A stretch of DNA of 10,628 nt, taken from Thermoplasmata archaeon (GTDB taxonomy: Archaea > Thermoplasmatota > Thermoplasmata > Thermoplasmatales > Thermoplasmataceae). The notes beneath the pieces were generated by a model that saw only the letters and a list, made by a program, of their open reading frames with translations, was not told the origin of the DNA and did not search any database. The stretch lies in contig JAKAUD010000151.1 of the NCBI GenBank assembly GCA_021827885.1, positions 1 to 10,628 on the forward strand, read 5' to 3'. Positions within the stretch are counted from its first letter, which is position 1, and each line of letters starts with the position of its first letter. The position numbers and the translations under genes are program-made. Below, in pieces: positions 1-6,151 of this stretch.

Positions 1-1
1 G

Positions 2-1522
2 ATTCTGTTTGCGCCTTATTCCATAAGAAAGCTTGAAGCTTCCCTCCTGACGAAGTTCAGGAGAGAGGATATAGCAGTTGCACATGAAAATTATTTACAG
101 AATTTTATCAAGGATGATACTGAAATAATAGCAGTTTCAACAATGGATCCTTTAGGAATAGGCCCGACCACGATGTCATACCACGCGCTTCTGGGTGGCA
201 GGCTTGATGCTTGGGTAAGGAGGGAATGGGATAACCTGATTGAAAGAATTAATGCAGCCCGTGCCGGTAAAAAAGCCAAATTGATAGTTGGCGGGCCCGG
301 TGTTTGGGAGTTTACAGTCCTAAGGGACGAAATAGACAAGTATAACATGGACTATATTTTCCAGGGAGAAACCGATGATATACTCCCCACACTCTTTGAG
401 CAAATAATGGAAGATGATATTGATCCCTCCATGTTCCAGCGCGGTTTCATGAGTTACGATGATAATTTCAGGAAGATTACCAAAAAGGATGATCTTTTCC
501 TTGCAAGAGGACTTTCTAAGGCAGCGTATCCCAGGCTGGAGGAGATACCGAGAATTGTGAATCCATCGGTTAAGGGTATGGTTGAGGTTATGAGAGGGTG
601 CGGAATTGGCTGCGACTTCTGCGAGGTAACGCTGAGACCGTTGAGATACCAGCCAGCCGAATATGTTATGGACGAGGTAAGAATCAATGCCGAAGCAGGT
701 TTTCCTAATGCATGGCTCCATTCGGATGAGATATTCGCATATAAGCATGGGAATATGTACGTGCCAAATGAGGATGCCCTTCAGGAACTTTTCTCTGGAG
801 TCATGTCAATAAAGGGTGTGAGAAGCGCAAATCCCACTCACGGCAGAATTTCAATACCGGCAGGATACCCGGAGATGATTGAGAAGTTGTCAAAGACCCT
901 TAAGGCGGGACCAAGGAATTGGATTGGACTTCAGACTGGAGTTGAGACTGGAAGCGATGAACTTGCCAGGAAACATATGCCAAACAAGACTTTGCCCCTC
1001 AAGATTGGACCGGATGGAAGCTGGCAGGAGATTGTATGGCAGGGTGTGAACGTTGAAACGAGGAATTACTGGCGACCCGCTTTTACCATACAGGTGGGCC
1101 AGAACGGTGAAACGCCAGAAGATAACTGGGAAACGATAGCGATGATAAATCGCCTTAGCAATTCCTTTTCCGGGAGCATGCCCTTTGAGTTTTCTATAAC
1201 CCCATTGATAAATGTACCCCTTGGAAGAATAAAATCAAGATCGCTGAATAGGGATATGCTGACTCAGGATATGATGGCAGTTTTCTATGCATCCTACAGG
1301 CATCTGGCTAAAATGTCTATAAGGGATGGTTATAGAGACGCTACGGGAAACCTGCTCGCAAGGTTTGGAACAGGATCAATAATATCATTGGGTGGATACA
1401 TGATGTTAAAGTTCATAGAAAAGAGAGCCAGAAAAATGGGTGTTGATATAGATCGGGTAAAGAACTATGGATTGAACTCATCTAAAGAAATCACATCATT
1501 ATCAGCACTTTCTAGAGCATGA
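2..1522 (+). CDS. B12-binding-type radical SAM enzyme, 5' end outside window
   Basis: The reading frame is open from the left edge (first full codon at 2) to TGA at 1520-1522, and no in-frame ATG occurs before 143. Codons 2-142 read as protein typical of the family (around VAHENYL and VSTMDPLGIGPTT), so ATG 143 is internal and the gene starts upstream. The first ~110 visible residues look like a Rossmann-type cobalamin-binding domain (LIVGGPGVW at 272-307) without a visible DxHxxG histidine, although the missing N-terminus could hide more. The radical SAM cluster motif CGIGCDFC (CxxxCxxC) has its cysteine codons at 599, 611 and 620. These bind the 4Fe-4S cluster that cleaves S-adenosylmethionine. 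After it comes a TIM-barrel-like region with GLQTGVETGSDELARKHM, typical of this superfamily. The substrate is unknown. Archaeal relatives include lipid-modifying enzymes such as the GDGT ring synthases, but that assignment is only a guess. The stop overlaps the next gene's ATG. Confidence 0.9.
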   Translation: MLFAPYSIRKLEASLLTKFRREDIAVAHENYLQNFIKDDTEIIAVSTMDPLGIGPTTMSYHALLGGRLDAWVRREWDNLIERINAARAGKKAKLIVGGPGVWEFTVLRDEIDKYNMDYIFQGETDDILPTLFEQIMEDDIDPSMFQRGFMSYDDNFRKITKKDDLFLARGLSKAAYPRLEEIPRIVNPSVKGMVEVMRGCGIGCDFCEVTLRPLRYQPAEYVMDEVRINAEAGFPNAWLHSDEIFAYKHGNMYVPNEDALQELFSGVMSIKGVRSANPTHGRISIPAGYPEMIEKLSKTLKAGPRNWIGLQTGVETGSDELARKHMPNKTLPLKIGPDGSWQEIVWQGVNVETRNYWRPAFTIQVGQNGETPEDNWETIAMINRLSNSFSGSMPFEFSITPLINVPLGRIKSRSLNRDMLTQDMMAVFYASYRHLAKMSIRDGYRDATGNLLARFGTGSIISLGGYMMLKFIEKRARKMGVDIDRVKNYGLNSSKEITSLSALSRA

Positions 1523-2634
1523 GCCAGTCAATAATAAAAAATAGGAAGCCGCTTGAAAGTTCATTCATACCTCCAGAAATCATCCACAGAAAGAATGAGC
1601 TTGAAAAGATAGAGAGATCAGTCATTCTGCCTCTGAAAATGGGTTCCTCTACCAATCTCCTGATACATGGAGATTCGGGTACCGGCAAGACGGTAACGCT
1701 TAAGCATATTATGCTGAAGCATGAACGGCTCGGCATTTTCTATGAGAATGCCATTTCTGCAGGAAATTTCAAGAATATACTCGTTTCTGCCTTGCGTTCC
1801 ATGGGAAAAATCATGCCGGATAGAGGAACCAGTTATTCCCAGATTTTTAGAAATATTGCCCTCACATCGGATAACATGAGTGTCTTGATAATTATTGATG
1901 AATGTGCAAATGCAATCAGGATGGATCCCAACGGCCTCTATAATATACTCAGGGCCGGCGAACTTTTTGGAGTCACGGTTGGTACCATACTTGTATCGGT
2001 TGAAGACCCGCTCATATATATGAGTGAGAGGGAGCGGAAAACACTTGGACTGTTTTCAGGGATGAAATTCCCCAAGTACTCGGAAGAGGAACTTTATTCA
2101 ATATTGATGCAGAGAGCTTCTCTCGCACTTCGCGAGAATACATATTCTGATGATGTGATTCGGTACATTTCTGAAATATCATCATCGTTTGGCAGTGCCA
2201 GGGTGGCTATTGAACTTCTTCAGAAATCAGCATACAGCGCAGAATACAGAGGTGGAGAAGAAATTTCCAGTGACGATATCAGGGCTGCTAAATCCATGAT
2301 TAATCCATACCTTACTGAGAGCAAGCTGTCCGAACTTGAAAGCGATGAATTGGTGATTCTTTTGGCTGTTTGCCAGTCCCTTGAAAACTCAAACAGCACC
2401 GATACCTCTGAGGTTTTTGAAAGATCCGCTTCCCTCTTTGAGCTTTACGGAAGGGAAGCGATTGATTTGCCATTCATATATAGAACCATGAAGAAGCTGC
2501 AGACGCTTGGAATCGTTGAAGGCAGGGTGATGGGCAAGGGTGACAGGAAGGGCGTTGAGAAACGGATAATGTTAAGTGACGTTCCAGTCGGAGTCCTAGC
2601 AAACAAGATCAGGGAAATACTTGAGAGGCTGTGA
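1519..2634 (+). CDS. Orc1/Cdc6 family AAA+ ATPase
   Basis: Archaeal Orc1/Cdc6 proteins bind origin DNA and load the MCM helicase; some paralogues act as transcription regulators. In this 371-residue protein, FIPPEIIHRKNELEKI (residues 16-31) matches the usual lead-in to the AAA+ core. Walker A is GDSGTGKT (51-58, Lys57) and Walker B is LIIIDE (123-128). The sensor-2 region is FGSARVAIELL (224-234, Arg228). FPKYSEEELYSILMQRA (184-200) fits the lid domain, and about 270-371 should be the winged-helix DNA-binding domain. The sensor-1 region reads LVSVEDP (158-164), where the family normally has a Ser/Thr-Asn pair, so the Asn appears replaced by Val161. This suggests a divergent paralogue rather than the main initiator. 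ATG overlaps the upstream radical SAM stop (ATGA), implying translational coupling. No clear Shine-Dalgarno site is visible. Length is slightly below the usual ~400 residues. The family call is secure, the role is not. Confidence 0.9.
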   Translation: MSQSIIKNRKPLESSFIPPEIIHRKNELEKIERSVILPLKMGSSTNLLIHGDSGTGKTVTLKHIMLKHERLGIFYENAISAGNFKNILVSALRSMGKIMPDRGTSYSQIFRNIALTSDNMSVLIIIDECANAIRMDPNGLYNILRAGELFGVTVGTILVSVEDPLIYMSERERKTLGLFSGMKFPKYSEEELYSILMQRASLALRENTYSDDVIRYISEISSSFGSARVAIELLQKSAYSAEYRGGEEISSDDIRAAKSMINPYLTESKLSELESDELVILLAVCQSLENSNSTDTSEVFERSASLFELYGREAIDLPFIYRTMKKLQTLGIVEGRVMGKGDRKGVEKRIMLSDVPVGVLANKIREILERL

Positions 2635-2656
2635 TTCACCCAATGGCTGAACAGAA

Positions 2657-4666
2657 CTAAAACCAGTCTTCAAGAGAAACCCTCTCCCTCTTTTTCGCAT
2701 ATGAAATAAGATATTGGAATGGCTCAAATGCCCTGTTTATGTATTTCTCGTAAAATGAATAATCCGGGTTGTCTTCACCTGTCTCCGCGATTATATTTCT
2801 CTTTCCGTCTTTCACTATGATCTCTAGCCTCTGGCCAGGGTTTTCATCCAAACCCATATTTCTGACGCTTCTTATTGCAGCTTTTTGTATATTTTCTACC
2901 CTGTAGTCTTCAAGTCTTCGGGATGGCTTGATATTCAATGTAAAATCATCCTTTTCCATCAGCCTTAACTTTGACATGTACCTATCCCTTACTTGTGTAA
3001 TTCTGCCAGATGCCTCTCCTATTTCTGGGATAGTTTTACATTGTGAAAGTATTTCTAGCAATTCCCTCTGCATCTTCCTTGATATTTCAGGGACATCACT
3101 TCTTCTGAGATCTATGCCTCTCACCTTGAAACCGGAATTTTTTTTCAGCCCGAAATACCGATTGAGTGCTCCGAGGCCAGATTTTGACGGTGGTACGAAG
3201 AGCCATTCATAGTGTGCGTCAAGCACTATATTTATCATTGTTTCGTTGTGTATTCTTGTTATTGCATGTGTTATGTTTCCATTCCCTTTTACCCACAGCG
3301 AATCGACTATGCCATGTATTACCTTAAAGCCTTCATCCTCGCATATCCTCATTGCCCTTGAAAGAGCCCATCTGCCTATTGACGTTATTGCCTCGTGAAG
3401 TTCAATGCGTCCAAACCTTGCGTTCTTGTATCCCGTATATCCAAATGATGTCACTAGGAGCCACTTCAGGGCAATATCCCTATTCTCATATGATCTGTCC
3501 ATTGCCTTTATTGTCTTGTAAATGAGCCTTTCTTTAAGCAATGGTTCTATGGCGCTGGAGAGAAATCCCCTCCAGTTCCTCTCAACGTAATAAGGGTTGT
3601 CGCCAGGAAGTTTTATTCTGTTTTTTCCCGGAGAAGCTTTTATGGTTTCTGGGGAGAGATTGTAATTTACAATAATTGTCGGGTACATGGATGAAAAATC
3701 AATTTCATATATGTTTTCATAGATACCCGGATCCGGTTGAAGGACAAAACCTCCGCGATCAGTGTTAAAGAGGCTTTCGATTGATTTTTCCCTTTCATGA
3801 TCATCCTTGAATGCAGTGACGAGGATTCCCAGTGATAGTGCCCGATAGATTTCCATTGATGAAACAGCTGTTCCAGGGGTAACAATGGATGCAGTTTCCG
3901 GGTTTAATGATGATATTTTTGACAACTCATAAACCCCTTCCAAACCACTCTCTGAATAAATCATTGATGATTTGCTTATGCACATCTTCCCGTTGATCCT
4001 GATACGTCCTTCACTGTAATGTATCTGGCCATAAGATTCGTAAGAACCTCCTCTGCCTGAATATATTTTAGGAAGGGCATAACCTGCGTTTTCCATGTAG
4101 CGAAGAAACCTGGAAAGGTTTCCGTTGTGGTTGTCATATATGATAACTGTTGAATTTTCTATTTCGCTCGCAACATTTTCCATAGCATTCAATGAGACCC
4201 TTTCAGAGGAACCGTTTATTGTTATACCTGAAAAATTCCCATATTTCTGGCCATTCACGCTTATATCCATAGCAGGAAGCTGAGGATCAGGATCATACAG
4301 GGATTTTTTATCGAAGAATCGAAGTTTCTCCTTTGCCATAAATTTTAAGACCGGATCTATGAACGCGTTGAATACCGAGAATTTCCTCCCATAACCGCAG
4401 TATTGGATTATTCTTACGAGTTCACGCTCCTGTGATGGCTTAACGGTAACATTCATTCCTGGCATATTTCCATATATATCGCGTGATTCAAGCCAAGAAT
4501 ATCTTATCCATCCAGAACTGTCAAATTGCCTGGAGAGAAAATCAAGATCATATTTATCACCAGAAACAAATATTTCAGAATTGTTCCTGTGAACTGTTTT
4601 CTCTATGTTTTTTCCGTTAAGATTCCATAGCGTTATTCTATCTGTCCCTACAGCATTCACAATCAT
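2657..4666 (-). CDS. Divergent family B DNA polymerase, PolB2/Dpo2-like
   Basis: This 669-residue protein has a recognisable family B palm and fingers. Motif A is DFSSMYPT (323-330, catalytic Asp323). A fingers helix LLKERLIYKTI (376-386) precedes motif B, which reads KWLLVTSFGYTGY (401-413): Lys401 and Gly409 remain, but the usual Asn is Val405 and the Tyr is Phe408. Motif C is HGIVDS (451-456) instead of YGDTDS, so one Asp of the pair is Ile453 while Asp455 remains. KVRG (514-517) matches the conserved primer-side motif. The N-terminal part resembles an exonuclease fold whose metal ligands look lost: MDIS (133-136) where Exo I has DIE, and an Asn-rich NHNGNLSRF (179-187) at Exo II. Such changes are described for archaeal PolB2, reported in Saccharolobus to be an active error-prone polymerase. 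It is shorter than replicative PolB enzymes (~770-900). It starts by ATGA overlap with the 77-residue gene, with GAGG about 10 bases upstream. The polymerase family is certain; the PolB2 subgroup is likely. Confidence 0.88.
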   Translation of the reverse strand: MIVNAVGTDRITLWNLNGKNIEKTVHRNNSEIFVSGDKYDLDFLSRQFDSSGWIRYSWLESRDIYGNMPGMNVTVKPSQERELVRIIQYCGYGRKFSVFNAFIDPVLKFMAKEKLRFFDKKSLYDPDPQLPAMDISVNGQKYGNFSGITINGSSERVSLNAMENVASEIENSTVIIYDNHNGNLSRFLRYMENAGYALPKIYSGRGGSYESYGQIHYSEGRIRINGKMCISKSSMIYSESGLEGVYELSKISSLNPETASIVTPGTAVSSMEIYRALSLGILVTAFKDDHEREKSIESLFNTDRGGFVLQPDPGIYENIYEIDFSSMYPTIIVNYNLSPETIKASPGKNRIKLPGDNPYYVERNWRGFLSSAIEPLLKERLIYKTIKAMDRSYENRDIALKWLLVTSFGYTGYKNARFGRIELHEAITSIGRWALSRAMRICEDEGFKVIHGIVDSLWVKGNGNITHAITRIHNETMINIVLDAHYEWLFVPPSKSGLGALNRYFGLKKNSGFKVRGIDLRRSDVPEISRKMQRELLEILSQCKTIPEIGEASGRITQVRDRYMSKLRLMEKDDFTLNIKPSRRLEDYRVENIQKAAIRSVRNMGLDENPGQRLEIIVKDGKRNIIAETGEDNPDYSFYEKYINRAFEPFQYLISYAKKRERVSLEDWF

Positions 4667-4896
4667 TTACCCGGTTCCTCGCTTATTCGTTTTATGATTT
4701 CAATCAAAACCGAGATGATAAACCGGTATTCGGTATCGATATCCCCTGATGATAATTCCCCAGCGTGCTTCTTTCCCATCAGTATGATCCTTTCCAGCCT
4801 CTGGACATCTTCATTCCTCATTGCATCCCGTGAAGACAGGATTCTAGAACATAGCTCCTCTACAGCCTGCCTTGACGTAATTGTTGATCTTCCCAT
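4663..4896 (-). CDS. Small helical protein of the polymerase operon
   Basis: A 77-residue protein of unrecognised family. It is almost entirely predicted alpha-helical, with charged heptad-like stretches: TSRQAVEELCSRIL (7-20), NEDVQRLERIILMGKKHAGE (28-47) and DTEYRFIISVLIEIIKRI (54-71). The last helix is hydrophobic on one face, suggesting a protein-protein contact rather than a membrane anchor. The gene is supported by context: a strong GGAGG ribosome site seven bases before the ATG, a 37-base overlap with the preceding gene and an ATGA overlap with the polymerase gene that follows. Archaeal PolB2 genes are described as travelling with a small helix-turn-helix-type protein and an inactivated RecA-like protein, and this would fit the small partner. 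I do not see a clear helix-turn-helix signature, so the role is inferred from position. Confidence 0.8.
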   Translation of the reverse strand: MGRSTITSRQAVEELCSRILSSRDAMRNEDVQRLERIILMGKKHAGELSSGDIDTEYRFIISVLIEIIKRISEEPGK

Positions 4897-5360
4897 ATAG
4901 GTGCCTCCGCCGGGTTTATACCGACCATAGCCAGTTCAATTGGCTTCATGTAATATTTTAATTTGCCGGGACCCCCGATTACATTGAGAATAATCTTTGA
5001 ACCATGGATTGAAGATTTTATCCTTAATAATTCAAGTATCGATTCAACCATCAACAGGTCCCATTCGTCTGATACCCTTGATATGATGAATATTATCACT
5101 TTCTCCATCTGCTGTTCCCGCAATATACGAATAAATTGGTAAGATGTCAGTATTCTTTGAATGAATACTTCTGAATCCCTGAGTGAATTCAAATGCTCTC
5201 TCGTCAATATTATTCCGTCAGATATGAGGAAATTAATCTTTCCGTCTTTTTCAACATAATCTATGCATCTCACAAATGAGTCCCAAGTGAAGCTTTCCGG
5301 GTTCCATATCCTCATGAATCCTCTTTTCACCATGATTGAATGATCTCCACAACAATACAT
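4860..5360 (-). CDS. Possible degenerate RecA/RadA-like protein, first gene of polymerase operon
   Basis: A 166-residue soluble protein without a confident family assignment. A beta-strand-like segment MEKVIIFIISRVSDEW (85-100) is followed by a helix, LLMVESILELLRIKSSIHG (102-120), and a second strand, SKIILNVIGGP (121-131). This order resembles the Walker B strand, helix and next core strand of RecA/RadA-type ATPases, but there is no Walker A P-loop and no acidic Walker B end, so it would not be an ATPase. That comparison is inference from pattern only. Start choice is open: ATG 5360 gives the longest product, while ATG 5333 (Met10) has GGAG 11 bases upstream (5345-5348) and ATG 5315 (Met16) lies close behind GAGG. 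The gene overlaps the next by 37 bases and heads the operon. Near-relatives in archaeal PolB2 operons are described as inactivated RadA paralogues, which is why this reading is preferred. Confidence 0.75.
   Translation of the reverse strand: MYCCGDHSIMVKRGFMRIWNPESFTWDSFVRCIDYVEKDGKINFLISDGIILTREHLNSLRDSEVFIQRILTSYQFIRILREQQMEKVIIFIISRVSDEWDLLMVESILELLRIKSSIHGSKIILNVIGGPGKLKYYMKPIELAMVGINPAEAPIWEDQQLRQGRL
4904..4908 (-). promoter_or_regulatory. Strong ribosome binding site inside upstream gene
   Basis: GGAGG on the minus strand (CCTCC on the plus strand) lies seven bases before ATG 4896, inside the coding sequence of the 166-residue gene. It fixes the start of the 77-residue gene despite the unusually long 37-base overlap. 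Confidence 0.7.
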
Positions 5361-5448
5361 TTATTCATGAAGAAAAAAATGAGTAAATGGTGTTCAACAG
5401 CGGTTTTTCAGATTTTACGTCATTGATAAACCCCCAGATTCTTTAAAA

Positions 5449-5477
5449 TTTTGAAGTCGACTTTGGTAATTTCAAAA
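5449..5477. repeat. Nested inverted repeat, possible operator
   Basis: TTTTGAA (5449-5455) and TTCAAAA (5471-5477) form a perfect 7-bp inverted repeat, and the 10-base perfect palindrome AAGTCGACTT (5454-5463) overlaps its left arm. The site lies 90-120 bases upstream of the polymerase operon's first ATG, a plausible regulator site. The function is unproven, and the AT-rich arms could arise by chance. Confidence 0.4.
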
Positions 5478-5555
5478 CTGCCATTCACTTTTTTCAATGC
5501 CGATGAGCAATAATCCGCTGCACAGGAAGGTTTCGGTGTTCATGTTTATAATTAC

Positions 5556-5764
5556 CATAATAAAAAACCTATGGCGCTTATATGTGGATGGGTGGATAAA
5601 AAAGGCATCAAGTTTACCATATAGAAACTGCCTTCCTGACACCATCTATCATATGAGTAAATTACTACATACGCCGTGAATGCTTCGATATCATTGCTTT
5701 CAAGGGTATATTCCAACAAAAATAATTATAATCACAATCGCATATAATCATCATAATAAAAAAC
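5556..5764 (+). repeat. 13-base direct repeat pair
   Basis: CATAATAAAAAAC occurs at 5556-5568 and again, identical, at 5752-5764, 196 bases apart. The second copy lies immediately upstream of the TATA box at 5770, at the B-recognition-element position. The sequence is low in complexity, so chance is a real alternative. Confidence 0.35.
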
Positions 5765-5769
5765 AAAGA

Positions 5770-5778
5770 ATATATATA
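5770..5778 (+). promoter_or_regulatory. TATA-box promoter for the membrane protein gene
   Basis: ATATATATA at 5770-5778 is preceded by a purine-rich stretch (AAACAAAG, 5761-5768) suited to a B-recognition element. Archaeal initiation about 26-27 bases downstream of the box centre would fall near 5801, eight bases before TTG 5809. This favours a short leader and a start at 5809 rather than the upstream ATG at 5680. Confidence 0.5.
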
Positions 5779-5808
5779 CTCTATGATGATGTAGTACATA
5801 CGACCGTC

Positions 5809-6108
5809 TTGAGTCCGACTATAATCTTGGTACTGGTATTCGTGATAGGATTACTCATCGGTTTAGCCATCAAAAAGGGTATTGTTGCCGTTATTTTGGC
5901 ATTAATCGCCATGTTCATTGCATCATATATAGGATTTTCTCTAGCTCCTAATTATTCTATGCAGGACATCCTTAGCAAAATTGGAAGCCACGTTAGCATT
6001 GTGGTGAATGAAGTAAACAAGCTTATATCAGTAGGATTTGCTGCATCATTAACTCTGACAGTGGTTTTGTTTGCAGTTGGGCTCCTGATAGGATTATGGA
6101 AAGGATAA
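5809..6108 (+). CDS. Small integral membrane protein, unknown function
   Basis: With a TTG start at 5809 the product is 99 residues with three hydrophobic segments: about 4-20 (IILVLVFVIGLLIGL), 25-45 (IVAVILALIAMFIASYIG) and 75-95 (GFAASLTLTVVLFAVGLLIGL). A polar or amphipathic linker lies at 46-73. Segments 1 and 3 end alike, GLLIGL then a lysine and glycine (GLAIKKG and GLWKG), so they may be duplicated or symmetric helices. No catalytic or binding motif is visible and I do not recognise the family. The frame is open back to an ATG at 5680, but those extra 43 residues are low-complexity and contain the TATA box, so they are probably not translated. Other possible starts are TTG 5827 and GTG 5842. 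It stands alone, divergent from the polymerase operon and convergent with aroA. Confidence 0.6.
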   Translation: MSPTIILVLVFVIGLLIGLAIKKGIVAVILALIAMFIASYIGFSLAPNYSMQDILSKIGSHVSIVVNEVNKLISVGFAASLTLTVVLFAVGLLIGLWKG

Positions 6109-6120
6109 TGCTTTTCGTTG

Positions 6121-6142
6121 CGCAATCTCGTGTTAGATTGCG
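6121..6142. terminator. Perfect hairpin between convergent genes
   Basis: CGCAATCT (6121-6128) and AGATTGCG (6135-6142) form a perfect 8-bp stem with a 6-base loop, CGTGTT. It sits in the 43-base gap between the membrane protein stop (6108) and the aroA stop (6152), where a bidirectional terminator or transcript-end stabiliser would be expected. It lacks a following T-run on either strand, so it is not a classic intrinsic terminator. Archaeal termination relies mainly on T-runs, so the role is tentative. Confidence 0.4.
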
Positions 6143-6151
6143 ACAGACAGT

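Larger units (their letters stand above)
5361..5808. other. AT-rich divergent intergenic region
   Basis: This 448-base gap separates the polymerase operon (read left) from the small membrane protein gene (read right). It must contain the promoter of the polymerase operon, although no TATA box there is decisive; TTTATC (minus strand, 5430-5425) and TTTTAAAG (minus strand, 5449-5442) are candidates. It also holds a nested palindrome at 5449-5477, a 13-base direct repeat (5556 and 5752) and a good plus-strand TATA box at 5770. Open frames at 5497-5679 and in front of 5809 have no protein-like character. No origin-recognition-box-like repeat was recognised. Confidence 0.6.

Noticed and set aside
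320..748. 142-codon minus-strand frame inside the radical SAM gene
   Set aside because: It is a shadow frame opposite a clear coding sequence that includes the CxxxCxxC motif.
143..1522. Radical SAM gene starting at ATG 143
   Set aside because: The same frame is open and protein-like back to position 2, with family-typical residues, so this ATG is internal to a gene that begins outside the window.
2635..2656. Terminator between orc1/cdc6 and the polymerase gene
   Set aside because: The 22-base gap has no T-run or inverted repeat.
2657..5360. Casposon or protein-primed virus-like polymerase module
   Set aside because: No Cas1-like gene, terminal inverted repeats or TPR-type polymerase insertions are visible; the operon is bounded by chromosomal genes.
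5468..5473. AATTTC as an Orc1-2 type damage-response motif
   Set aside because: A single 6-base match in a 448-base AT-rich region is expected by chance, and it is not placed next to an assigned promoter.
5497..5679. 60-codon plus-strand frame ending TGAATG before 5680
   Set aside because: The protein has no recognisable character, there is no ribosome site, and it lies in AT-rich intergenic DNA.
5680..5808. N-terminal extension of the membrane protein from ATG 5680
   Set aside because: It is low in complexity, contains the TATA box and a repeat, and would place an odd polar tail before a clean first membrane segment.
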